In this document: positions 43,053 through 53,860 of the stretch, piece after piece
How the letters are laid out: each line of letters starts with the position of its first letter
Numbering within the stretch: position 1 is the first letter of the stretch
Assembly: GCA_029237695.1 (NCBI GenBank)
Contig: CM055279.1
Coordinates: 58,787,530-58,851,529 of the forward strand
DNA: 64,000 nucleotides
Direction of reading: 5' to 3'
From: Conchocele bisecta
Taxonomy: Eukaryota > Mollusca > Bivalvia > Lucinida > Thyasiridae
The notes under the pieces: model-generated
What the model was told of the DNA's origin: nothing
The model's input: the letters and a program-made list of their open reading frames with translations, nothing else
The model's database searches: none
Made by a program: the position numbers and the translations under genes

Positions 43053-45717
43053 CGTACATACGGGTACATAATACACCGGCGGTGATCATTGACGTACATA
43101 CGGGTACATAATACACCGGCGGTGATCATTGACGTACATACGGGTACATAATACACCGGCGGTGATCATTGACGTGCATACGGGTACATAATACATCGGC
43201 GGTGATCATTGGCGTACATACGGGTACATAATACGCCGGTGGTGATCATTGACGCACATACGGGTACATAATACGCCGGTTTTGATCATTGACGTACATA
43301 CGGGTACATAATACACCGGCGGTGATCAATGTACTCATTTACGTACATACGGGTACATAGTACACCGGCGGTGATCACTTACGTACATACGGGTACATAA
43401 TACGCCGGCGGTGATCATTGACGTACACACGGGTACATAATACACCGGCGGTGATCATTGACGTACATACGGGTACATAATACACCGGCGGTGATCATTG
43501 ACGTACATACGGGTACATAATACACCGGCGGTGATCAATGTACTCATTTACGTACATACGGGTACATAATACGCCGGCGGTGATCATTGACGTACATACG
43601 GGTACATAATACACCGGCGGTGATCAATGTACTCATTTACATACATACATAGTACATAATACGTCGACATACGTTACGGCGGTGATCATTGACGTACATA
43701 CGGGTACATATACACGGTGATCAATGTACTCATTTACGTACATACGGGTCATATACAACCGGAGGTGATCATTGAACGTACATACGGGTACATAATACAT
43801 CGGCGGTGATCATTGACGTACATACGGGTACATAGTACACCGGCGGTGATCATTGACGTACATACGGGTACATAATACATCGGCGGTGATCATTGACGTA
43901 CATACGGGTACATAAGTACACCGGCGGTGATCATTGACGTACATACGGGTACATAACACGGGCGGTGATCATGAACGTACATACCGGACATATACCCCGG
44001 CGGTGATCATTGACTTATTACGGGTACATAATACACCGGCGGTGATCTTGACATACGTATATTACGCCGGTGGTGATCATTGACGTACATACGGGTACAT
44101 AATACACCGGCGGTGATCATTGACGTACATACGGGTACATAATACACCGGCGGTGATCATTGACGTACATACGGGTACATAATACGCCGGTGGTGATCAT
44201 TGACGCACATACGGGTACATAATACACCGGCGGTGATCATTGACGTACATACGGGTACATAATACGCCGGCGGTGATCATTGACGTACATACGGGTACAT
44301 AATACGCCGGCGGATCATTGACGTACATACGGGTACATAATACGCCGACGGTGATCACTGACGTACATACGGGTACATAATACGCCGACGGTGATCACTG
44401 ACGTACATACGGGTACATAATACGCCGGCGGATCATTGACGTGCATACGGGTACATAATACGCCGACGGTGATCACTGACGTATTATACGGGTACATAAT
44501 ACGTAGGCGGTGATCACTGACATACATACGGGTACATAATATACCGGCGGATCATTGACGTACATACGGGTACATAATACACCGGCGGATCATTGACGTA
44601 CATACGGGTACATAATACGCCGACGGTGATCACTGACGTATTATACGGGTACATAATACGTAGGCGGTGATCACTGACATACATACGGGTACATAATATA
44701 CCGGCTGTGATCATTGACGTACATACGGATACACAATAGGCCGGCGGTGATCAATGTACTCATTGACGTACATATGGGTACATAATACGCCGACGGTGAT
44801 CACTGACGTATTATACGGGTACATAATACGAAGGCGGTGATCATTGACATACATACGGGTACATAATATACCGGCTGTGATCATTGACGTACATACGGAT
44901 ACATAATACGCCGACGGTGATCACTGACGTATTATACGGGTACATAATACGTAGGCGGTGATCACTGACATACATACGGGTACATAATATACCGGCTGTG
45001 ATCATTGACGTACATACGGATACATAATAGGCTGGCGGTGATCAATGTACTCATTGACGTACATACGGGTACATAATACACCGACGGTGATCACTGACGT
45101 ATTATACGGGTACATAATACGAAGGCGGTGATCACTGACGGGTATATATACGGGTACATAATACGAAGGCGGTGATCACTGACATACATACGGGTACATA
45201 ATATACCGGCTGTGATCATTGACATACATACGGGTACATAATACGCCGGCGGTGATCACTGACATACATACGGGTACATAATATACCGGCGGTGATCACT
45301 GACATACATACGGGTACATAATATACCGGCTGTGATCATTGACGTACATACGGGTACATAATACGCCGGCTGTGATCAATGTACTCATTGACGTACATAC
45401 GGGTACATAATATACCGGCGGTGATCATTGACGTACATACGGGTACATAATACACCGGCGGTGATCAATGTACTCATTGACGTACATACGGGTACATAAT
45501 ATACCGGCGGTGATCATTGACGTACATACGGGTACATAATACACCGGCGGTGATCAATGTACTCATTGACGTACATACGGGTACATAATATTCCGGCGGT
45601 GATCATTGACGTACATACGGGTACATAATAAGCCGGCGGTGATCATTGACGTACATACGGGTACATAATACACCGGCGGTGATCACTACGTACATACGGG
45701 TACATAATAAGCCGGCG
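43053..45717. repeat. satellite, 40-bp unit, block 2, about 64 copies
   Basis: The same unit as block 1, with a longer variant containing 'GATCAATGTACTCATT' and a 'GACGTATTATACGGGTACA' variant in the second half. Variants recur in order from 44.4 to 45.2 kb, giving a higher-order repeat of several units. 43.64-44.05 kb is indel-rich. Units contain palindromes TGATCA and 'GTAC..GTAC'. Confidence 0.93.
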
Positions 45718-46667
45718 GTCAAATTCAACAATGCATGAACTCTGAATGTTGTGTCAATTTTCGACGTCATTTACAGAAAATATTTATAATTTGTAAAATC
45801 AAAATCGATGAAACACGGCGATGCTTACAGGAAGGTACGTACACGATACGTACATCATTGCACACACTGACACGCTGTAATCAGACGACATATTACATGT
45901 AATCGATTCAAACTTACAGTATAATCATTGTATGAATCCCTCTATGAATCCCTCTATGTAGCACGTGATATATTTCGCTGTCATTTAAATCTGATTGTAA
46001 AGCACACACACCCATGTCTTGGAGTTCTCACATTGCGCAACCACATTGAAATGTATCTCCAACACCCGCATACCTTAATGTAACCCCGTGCTTGAATGAA
46101 AATCAGACAGTGGACGGGTGTGTGAGTGGGATAAATAACTTAGAGCACGGTTGTCACGTGTACGGTCGATACTGGCGGAGAAACCTTGCTCTAAGTATTA
46201 CTTGTGTAAATGTGATACCAGGGTTGTTATGGACCTCCCAGGGTATCCCAGTTTGTCAGGCTCCACTGTATTTGAGTTATTGACACGTGACACAGCTATA
46301 ATGTCGATAAAGCGAACGTGTAAAATATATAATATACTGCAGCAATTATCGGTGAGTCATGCGTAAGTAAATTGCAATTCATATCGTAAAGGAAGTTCAG
46401 TAGTTAATATTGGTACACGTTGTTTGTGAATTAATATTGCTTTGTCGTTTCTGTCTGGTTATTCAAGTATATCACTCCTGCAATCTGCTTAGCTCGTACC
46501 GAAAATGGGTCAGACACGGTTAACAGTTAAACAGTTGTACCCTGACAATAGTTTTGACGGTGTTGGTGTTGTGTGATGAACTGAATCGCCACATTCATGA
46601 TACTGATTACACCCCTTGTCAGGTCCGTAACGCGGCCTCATGGCGATTATGTATGGGGTGTGGAGTA
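45718..46667. repeat. intronic stretch with a pogo-like scrap
   Basis: 46226-46272 ('GGACCTCCCAGGGTATCCCA' then 'GGCTCCACTGTA') is a right-end scrap of the pogo-like MITE. No exon recognised. Confidence 0.45.
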
Positions 46668-46800
46668 AATGGGTAGGTGGGTCTTTGTATGGGACGGGAC
46701 GGGGGCGGAGGTGGGGCGGGGTGTGGTGAGGTGTGGGGGCGGGTGCTGAGCGGGTACTGAACAGGTGCTGGGAGATGCGGGGCGGCTGCTCGGGTACGTA
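46668..46800. other. G-rich tract at the start of the GPCR intron
   Basis: The + strand has many G runs ('GGGACGGGACGGGGGCGGAG', 'GGGGCGGGGTGTGG', 'GTGGGGGCGGGTGC'), enough for G-quadruplexes. The transcribed RNA from this gene is C-rich here, directly after the donor site. Confidence 0.65.
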
Positions 46801-46801
46801 C

Positions 46802-47222
46802 CTACGATCATCAAGACGGCGTTGCGGGTCGTGTACACCCACTTGTATTTGGCGGGCCGGCAGATCATCACGTAGCGGTTGATGCTGATGTTGCAGAGCG
46901 AGAGGACACTGGTGACGAGGGTGAACATGTTGGTGAAGCCGAAGACTCTACAGACGGACAGGGGTAGTGGCCAGCGGCCCATGGAGATAGCCAGCACCGT
47001 GGCGGGCATGTTGACGAGCGACACGAGCAGGTCGGCCGCCGACAACCCCAGCATGAACATGTTCGTCACCGTGTGTAGAACCTTTGACTTGTACACGATG
47101 ATCCAGATGGAGACGTTGCCAGTGATGGCCACGATCAGGATGAGGGAGATGATGAGGGCCTCCAGCACTCGCCACCCCCCCTCGCTGACATCGGCCCCTG
47201 GAGTCATTGCGGCACGGCACAT
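46802..47222 (-). CDS. class A GPCR, exon 1 (TM1 to start of TM4)
   Basis: Starts at ATG 47222 ('MCRAAMTPGADVSEGGW'); a second in-frame ATG is at 47207. The frame is open back to 47291, but the codon there is GTG and a TAA lies just upstream. 140 codons plus one base to the GT donor at 46801. TM1 has the GN motif ('VAITGNVSIWIIVY'), TM2 'FMLGLSAADLLVSLV', ECL1 'GRWPL', the conserved TM3 Cys ('SVCRVFGF') and an NRY version of DRY in 'NISINRYVMICRPAKYKW'. 'NRY..IC...KY...Y...N' is close to the pattern of melatonin receptors, though moody/Tre1-like or opsin-like orphans are alternatives. Joined to exon 2 the protein would be about 428 residues if the frameshift is not real. Confidence 0.88.
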
Positions 47223-48047
47223 ACCGCCGCAGTAGCCCGGAACTATAGCCAATGACACGACAAGGTACGGTAGTCCGGTAGTCCACGGCACGTCACATCG
47301 TTATTGTCAGATCAGGCTGTGTTCCAACCTGATATCCGTGGTCAGTGACGCAGCGTCGTATTCTATTGCAAGTTGATGTACTGGTAGATGTAGAGCGCGA
47401 GTATCGAGGGACAGCACTGTGCGAGTCTATCGAGGGACAGTGCTCGTCTATTTACCGCATTCATAACGCATACTGCTGTTATTGTGCTGCTCGAAATCAA
47501 TGATCGCCGTCTCTTATATTTAAATCCGCTCCCTGACGACTCTCGCTTAATTATACAATATATAATATAGAGCCGGTATAGAGCCCTATGCTCGCTGTTG
47601 ATAAATGTAACGTGTGTCCCGTTTGTGCTTATTCTAATTGCATAATTAACAACTCCCAAGTTAAACTATAACGGTTAAATCCATTAGCGTCTCGTGAACA
47701 TATGCTGCTTAGTTTATTGTAGCCTGCTTATATAAACAGTAACGTTATACCGGACATATCATTTACAAATGCGGTCGCTCTAAACGTATAAATCTCGAGG
47801 AAACGTTATGTAATTAACTGTTTAAACTAATACAAAATAAAGTAAAATTGCCTCACTTAGTGGCACATCAAACTTAAATTATATAATCCATTTAAGCTGG
47901 CCCTCTACTCTGTGTTTCGATATTTCACCGACCGGCCGGGTCACTGTAGCCCATCTATGGATACCAGTCTATGGCTGGACAATACCGAGCGTCTGTCTGA
48001 AATGTAAACGGGCCATCCGCTGAGAAAACGTACCATGTGATAATTGA
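47223..48047. other. region upstream of the GPCR
   Basis: Should hold the 5' untranslated region and promoter or a further 5' exon. I see no decisive TATA box or start site. Positions 47398-47450 contain a small duplication ('TATCGAGGGACAG' twice). Confidence 0.4.
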
Positions 48048-48215
48048 GACACGCCATGTGTCAAAAGTTGACAACATTTTCAGAGTACATTCCGCATGTA
48101 CTCTGAAAATCTTGTCAACTCTTGACTTTATTTATGAAAATTATTGTACATTTTGTAAACGTATTTAAAGAAATTACGCAGATGCCCGAAGGTACAAACT
48201 CGCATGGCGTGTCTC
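48048..48215. repeat. inverted repeat with hairpin
   Basis: 'GACACGCCATG' is inverted near 48203-48213 ('CATGGCGTGTC'); an inner hairpin 48063-48124 pairs 'TTGACAACATTTTCAGAGTA' with 'TACTCTGAAAATCTTGTCAA'. Confidence 0.75.
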
Positions 48216-48282
48216 ATAAGTATGTGCAAATATTTTAGATCCTGATCAGTTTGCGCAGTCATGTAGGTATGGTCTAATGTGT

Positions 48283-48575
48283 TGAATGATACTTCATGAA
48301 CCACGCCCCCACCCTACCAACGTTTCGGTCCAATGCCTTTATCAAGGATGTTTTAGTAGTTTAATTGTGTTTAGTAGTTTAATTGTGTTTAATTGTCTAC
48401 ATTTTGCTAAGTACTATCAATATTATATTTCACAATATTTATGAACATAAATATTGTGAAATCTAAAATGGATGCCACTTACAAAAATATAGCTGAATGT
48501 AGACATTAGTTCCTTGATAAAGGCCTTGGGCCGAAACATTGCAAGAGTGGATCCGTGGTTTATGAAGTATCGCCG
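48283..48575. mobile_element. foldback MITE ('AACGTTTCGGTCCAATGCC' type)
   Basis: 'GATACTTCATGAACCACGCC' and 'GCCTTTATCAAGGA' at the left are mirrored by 'TCCTTGATAAAGGCCTTGGG' and 'GTGGTTTATGAAGTATC' at the right. The centre also folds ('ATTTCACAATATTTATG' with 'CATAAATATTGTGAAAT'). Confidence 0.8.
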
Positions 48576-48621
48576 GTTTACTGATCAGACAACAAAAGTT
48601 GCAAGATTACCATCATATTTA

Positions 48622-48981
48622 CAGTCGAACCTCCCCGAGCTGCCACCTCTCTACAACAACACCTCTCTATAACAGCCACTATTTTATATCCTATTTATAT
48701 TTCCTCTGTATCTAACTCTGTATATTAGACTGCTGAACACGAAAATTGTCGTCTGCTGTTGCTTTGCTTTCTTTCTCAATAAAAACATGTTTTGACAGCA
48801 TTTTAGAATCATTTCCATTGGAAATGATTCTAAAATGTTGCCAAAGCATGTTTTTGATGAGAAAATAAATAAACAGCGGACGACAACATTTAAGTCAGCA
48901 TTAACCCCTACAACAGCCACTTCTCTACAACAGCCAGTTTTGCGTCTTCCCATGGGTGGCTGTTGTAGAGAGGTTGCACTG
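48622..48981. mobile_element. pogo/Tigger-like MITE, 360 bp
   Basis: CAGT...ACTG ends with TA on both sides (48620-48621 and 48982-48983). Left 'CAGTCGAACCTCCCCGAGCT', right 'GGCTGTTGTAGAGAGGTTGC' then 'ACTG'. 'CCACCTCTCTACAACA'-like subterminal repeats occur several times. The centre is a palindrome near 48815 ('TTAGAATCATTTCCATTGGA' and complement). Confidence 0.8.
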
Positions 48982-49402
48982 TACATGAAAACAAGGTTCA
49001 GGTAGTAGTGTCAATATGTGACTTCATCATATTAAAAATCCATAAAATACATGAGATTTACATTAAAGTAAAACAGGTGACGGTACTACAGTTGCACCGT
49101 GCGTAATTGATATTATTTTTCAATATTAATCGGCACATTACATTTCACAGAACATTGAAGATTTGTATAAATAGATTTAATGATAAGTAAAGCCCATCTA
49201 TCTTGTGGATAATAATATTACGACAAAGTTGGCATTTACGTAGATTTAATTCTAATTTACTGTCAAGGTAGTGCTTATAATGTAATTGTAATATAATTAC
49301 CATAATGATTCTTCTTTTTTAATGTACGAGTAAATTTCAGTACATAACAGAACAGAACAGAACAGAACATATCTTTATTTTGCAAAGCTCAGACGTAACA
49401 TG
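48982..49402. repeat. spacer with (ACAGA)n
   Basis: 49345-49369 has about five 'ACAGA' units. Otherwise AT-rich without features. Confidence 0.6.
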
Positions 49403-49659
49403 CGGTATACGAGTGCCCACTATACAGATATAATCATTTAGTAATATTTATTTTACTGATAGTGACCCGCGGTCGTATCATGCTATTTTCATATGCAAAT
49501 GAGGCATGAGATATTTTAATTATTTATACCAATTAAATACGCCACCTGAAAAAAATAAAATTTTCGACTGATTATAATGTATGAGTATTGCACATCAAAA
49601 CATAAGTACAGAGCATAAATAGTAATTAATGTCCGTTAACACGGAGTGGGCATGTACCT
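49403..49659. mobile_element. TTAA-TSD MITE, left end lost
   Basis: Right end 'GTGGGCATGTACCT' followed by TTAA (49660-49663). Internal 'GAGTGCCCACTATACAGATA' and 'ATATGCAAATGAGGCATGAG' match the 5193 copy. The left terminus is missing. Confidence 0.78.
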
Positions 49660-49663
49660 TTAA

Positions 49664-51178
49664 AGTAACACTAAAAGGTAAATGAAAAGTCATGCAGAGC
49701 ATGATGTTATTAGCCGATGAAATCAGGGTAAAGTGCATCGAACATATGTAGGTGTCTCTGGTAACATTGTCAATGGTAAACTATTTTCGACCACAGTTCT
49801 GTACCCAGCGTTGACATTTTTCTCGATTTTGTGCAGGTTTTGGAAATCCGTTCCCAAATCCATCCAATAGCAGCAATGCCATAGCGGCAATGTTTTGTTG
49901 TCACCATTATGTTGCGAAATATTCCAGCGTAACACATGTACTGTATGCTCTATTTATCTACAAATTACACTCCGCAATACACAAAGTTGTAGTCACTGTG
50001 TGTTTGTCCGAATTCTGTGGCAGCACGCGAGTGGGCGGAGCTACCAGGGCTATATATATCTGGCGGTTACAGTGTCATCTAAAAATAGACGCAAGCTCCT
50101 GCGTATTCAGGCACATGCCCAGATTGGCCTAATGTGCCCCATCCGTGATTTTTTGCGCGATGTCGGGCGCAAGACAATCAATAATTTGCGGCATTGACAA
50201 TAATTAAGGGGGATTGCCGCAATCGCGCGTGCTGGATGCATCCCTGCCATCCCTGCATGATACGTAAACAAATCAAAGTTGGCTATGAAGGGCAATTCTT
50301 CGTTTTGATTGGTGGAAAATTTTGTGAATATTACAAATGACGCGCATACGCGATCCAATGGGATAAACCCGAGATGCTGGGATAAACCCGAAAATGCTGG
50401 GGTTGCTAGTAAGGAGATTTTGAGCAGAGGTCGATTATAAATTAGCCGAATAAACACATTTTACGCGATTATACGTGGCTGAAACTTGTTCTGTTTAATA
50501 AATAAAAGCTTTAAATTAGCCCAATAATCGGCGTATGTTGGCGTATATGGCCATTAGAGCCAACTATGGACTTCAACAACAATAACTTCCGGGTTAAATC
50601 TCTTCCGGCGTTCAGCTCATTACGTATTCAAAATTGTGTTATTTGGCTATAAGTAAAGTTTTAAACGGAGATAATTGCCAAAATTGCAAACTTTATCGGT
50701 TGATGCAATTTGGAAGTGATACAGAAAAATTTGCGTTCGTAGATTACCGAATAGCGGAGAAAAGGGTTGCTACAAACTTTTTCAGAATTCGATGGATAAC
50801 CAATATATTAGCCGATCTATAAATAGATCGGCTAATAATAAAATGAATAAGATCCAATGGGCGGGAGAAACTTCAGTATGAGGCTATACCCTATATGAAT
50901 GCATCAGTTGTGTTTATCATACAAATATTGAATTAATCAAGTAACACAGAACATTTTGTTGAAGAAAAACTTTGAAAATCTGTGTCACATATCCGCGTAA
51001 CAGAATTGTAACAGACATATATATCAACAATAAATACCATTTCTAACTATGGATATCAATATTCGACCTATATGTACACTATATTGCAGCAGACTTGTAG
51101 GCATGTATATTGTACTTGGACATTAGAAACGACTGTTATACCAGGTCATACAAATGGAAATTACCCTGGTATCGCCCG
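49664..51178. other. non-coding stretch with short hairpins
   Basis: 'TTAGCCGATCTATAAATAGA' followed by 'TCGGCTAA' (about 50809-50836) is a hairpin; 'GGGATAAACCCGA' is duplicated near 50360-50390. Overlapping frames at 49890-50457 on both strands show no known domains. Confidence 0.45.
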
Positions 51179-51390
51179 GGGGCCCGTTTCACTAACTTCG
51201 TACGACTAAAATGTTCGTAAGTGAAAATTTAGGATCGTCTGGAACTTTCAATTGATGGATTTACATTTATTGAGCATGTGCTGCATATGCAGCCTATGCT
51301 CAATAAATGTAAATCCAATACTTGTTTGCAAGAAAACATTGTTAATGTGCCATTTACAGACTATCATAATGTTTCACTTACGACTGGGTT
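51179..51390. mobile_element. palindromic CWG-TSD MITE, copy M, right end lost
   Basis: Left end 'GGGGCCCGTTTCACTAACTT' and palindromic centre near 51290 are present; similarity stops after 'CATAATGTTTCACTTACGA'. Confidence 0.82.
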
Positions 51391-51826
51391 AGCTTCAATT
51401 GTTGTTGTCCTTGTTTATATGGCCAACTGTCGGAATAGGACTGGGTTTCATTTAATGGTGTTTAACGGCCTAACAACAGCTACGGTTATTGGCTAAGCCC
51501 GGGTTAACGGGTCGAATCCCATATTTCATCTGTTGTAATGAGGGGAATTCCCAAAATCAGTTGTGAATATTTACAGAAAAAAATGTATACATTGTATTTA
51601 GCCCTGAAATTAGAATAACCTGACCTGGTGCCAGGTCCTCACCACACTAGCGTAGCCAATACAGTTGAACTAATTTGTTGCTGTAACTGGAGAAATGGGG
51701 CTTATAGGTTTTAGGACCAGTGTAGATCCAGATCAGCCCGTGCATCCGCACCCACCAATGGAACACCCACCATGCTTCTAGCAATCAATATAAATCGTTA
51801 CCCGGTTACAGAATTGTCCCAATGAA
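51391..51826. repeat. spacer with a repeat G copy and a B-box-like scrap
   Basis: 51680-51760 ('GCTGTAACTGGAGAAATGGG', 'GACCAGTGTAGATCCAGATC') is a repeat G copy. 'GGGTCGAATCCCAT' at 51508 resembles a tRNA B box, possibly a SINE scrap. Confidence 0.5.
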
Positions 51827-52255
51827 TGACACCCTCACCAATACACAACAAACAAATGACCTGCTTAGATGAATTGTACGGAGCCCCGCTGGGGACATGT
51901 TTTTTTTTTTATTAATTCGTTCCCACGAAATATGATTCATTCCCTCAATTTAACAATTCGTTCCCTGTAATTAACAATTCGTTCCCACGATATAACAATT
52001 CGTTCCCACGAATTAATAATTCGTTCCCATGAATTAATAATTCGTTCCCTCAATTTAACAATTCGTTCTCACGAAATAACAATTCATTCCCGTTAAAAAG
52101 TCAGGGAACGAATTGTTAATTCGTTGAAACGAATTGTTAAATTGGGGGAAAGAATTGTTATTTCGTGGAAAATAATTATAAGTCCCTTGCGGGGCTCCGT
52201 AGAATAACACCCCCATCAATACACAAAAAACAAATGACCTGATTAGATGAATTGA
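51827..52255. mobile_element. foldback array with 'GCGGGGCTCCGT' ends and flanking duplication
   Basis: The element proper runs 51877-52203: left 'ACGGAGCCCCGCTGGGGACA', right 'GTCCCTTGCGGGGCTCCGT'. Inside are 'AACAATTCGTTCCCACGAA' units that reverse direction near 52100. Flanking it, 51827-51876 and 52207-52254 are a direct duplication of about 48 bp ('CAATACACAACAAACAAATG', 'TTAGATGAATTG'). Confidence 0.8.
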
Positions 52256-52273
52256 CACCGAATTCATGTTCAG

Positions 52274-52437
52274 GGGCCCGTTTCACTCAGCTTCGTACGA
52301 CTATTAAAATGTTCGTAAGAGCAAATTTACGATAGTCTGGACATTTCAATTCATGGATTTACATATGCAGCCTATGCTCAATAAATGTAAATCCAATAAT
52401 TGTTTACAAGAAAACATTATTAATGTGAAATTTACGT
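52274..52437. mobile_element. palindromic CWG-TSD MITE, copy N, truncated
   Basis: CAG at 52271-52273 then 'GGGCCCGTTTCACTCAGCTT'. Part of the central palindrome's first arm is deleted and the right end is missing after 'AATGTGAAATTTACG'. Confidence 0.8.
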
Positions 52438-52534
52438 TCATACTTTGGACGGTATGATGTACATGTATACTACAGTCGCTGGTTTATTCTCGCGGGTTGA
52501 ACCGTTATTTTAAAGTTGGGGATCCCATAGACAA

Positions 52535-52990
52535 TGTATAAGGCACCCAATGTTCTTTATAGGAATTAAATATGTGTATTATAGAAATTAAATATGTGTA
52601 TAATGGTGTAACTATTCCGCCAGTTTTAAACATTACGAATGCACGCCATGCAGATATACATGTAAGCTTACTGATTGATAGAGACGAGCGGTTGTATCAG
52701 GCTGTTTTGATATGCAAATGAGGCAGGACATTTTACAATTAGTTATATCACTTAAATGCATCATCTGAATGAATAATTTGTATGGCCATATTATAAACTA
52801 TGATCACTGCACATCAAAACATAGATAGATCGTTGTTTCCATTAAAGGAAACACGGTTAACGCCCTTGATATCAAATAAAGAGTGTCAAGTCACGTCTGA
52901 TAAGTATATAATACTGTTAATTAACATGTCCGGTAATGGTAAATTAATGCCCGAAAAATGAATGGACGAAACTTATACGACAGTCCAGGG
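52535..52990. mobile_element. degraded TTAA MITE relative
   Basis: 'TGTTCTTTATAGGAATTAAA', 'ATATGCAAATGAGGCAGGAC' and 'GATCACTGCACATCAAAACA' match the 5193 family. Ends unclear. Confidence 0.6.
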
Positions 52991-53093
52991 CCCGGTTGCT
53001 CAAAGCTTCTGTTAGCTTAACATACTGTTAAATCCTTAGCATTGCTAAGGAGTTAACAGTCTGTTAAGCTAACATATGTTTTGAGCAACCAGG
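52991..53093. mobile_element. short palindromic MITE ('GGCCCGGTTGCTCAAA' ends), CAG TSD
   Basis: 'GGCCCGGTTGCTCAAAGCTT' is mirrored by 'TTTTGAGCAACCAGGCC'; the centre pairs 'TCCTTAGCA' with 'TGCTAAGGA'. CAG immediately precedes and follows. A second family with the same 3-bp duplication as the 240-bp MITE. Confidence 0.78.
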
Positions 53094-53269
53094 CCCAGGT
53101 GTACAGCCACTGCTTTTAAGAGTGCCTCTCCACTAATGATTAGCATAGTGTTTAATGTCGTACTTAAGTTTTAAGTACTTAAGCACTTTACTTCTTTAAT
53201 TACGTAACTATTCCATCAGTCTTAACAATGACAAGTGCCCGTTGGAGGCTAACTATGTATAACCTTTAA

Positions 53270-53560
53270 AGGTACATGCCCGCTCAGTTACATGTAGCAC
53301 AAACTGTTCTTTAAATCAGAGACATCATCTGATACATTTTCTGGCAAAATAAACATCCATTCACCATTACACCACGTAATGATTGGCATTAGTATACATT
53401 TTATATCAGACGTAAATTTCGACACCGAAATCAGGGGCGATAACTGTGTTTCCTTAAAATGTTATTTTGTTTGTATGTGCAATGATCATACTTTACAATC
53501 TGTCGAAAATAATATATTTTTCAGGTGACGCATTCAATTAGTATAAATAATTAAAAAATA
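53270..53560. mobile_element. TTAA-TSD MITE, right end lost
   Basis: TTAA at 53266-53269 then 'AGGTACATGCCCGCTCAGTT'. The interior ('CTGGCAAAATAAACATCC', 'AATGATTGGCATTAGTATAC') matches the reverse strand of the right half of the 5193 copy. Confidence 0.75.
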
Positions 53561-53860
53561 GCATTCATCATTTGCTTTAGTTATTTACATTTTTTAAACT
53601 ATCAGAAAATTAAATTCAGTGTAATTGTAAGTACATGTAATAATACGATGGGCTGTTGCGTTTACTGGGAGTACATTACACTTGATCTGTTTAAAATTTG
53701 CGAGGAGTTTTATTCCTTAAATGTGAAATAAACAAAATAATAAGGTTTAATTTCAATACAAAGTATTCTTAGACTTCAATGGGTTAGCAGGCGGGAAACC
53801 CAGTCTCCGTAAAACACAAAAATCCAGTCTCCGTGAAAAGAAGATTCATGAAGAGAAAGG

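Larger units (their letters stand above)
33444..46801 (-). other. 13.4-kb intron of the GPCR gene
   Basis: GT donor at 46801-46800 ('GTACGT') and AG acceptor at 33445-33444 ('ctgttacag'). Phase 1 on both sides restores 'LMIV-A-VYVVAF' across TM4. The intron carries MITE V, several MITEs, the broken Tc1 copy 2 with its nested insertions and both blocks of the 40-bp satellite. At 33450-33510 it also holds a piece of repeat G. Confidence 0.85.

Noticed and set aside
47223..47291. Longer N-terminus for the GPCR (start at 47291)
   Set aside because: The first codon there is GTG, not ATG, and a stop lies immediately upstream; the first ATG is at 47222. A 5' exon could still exist.
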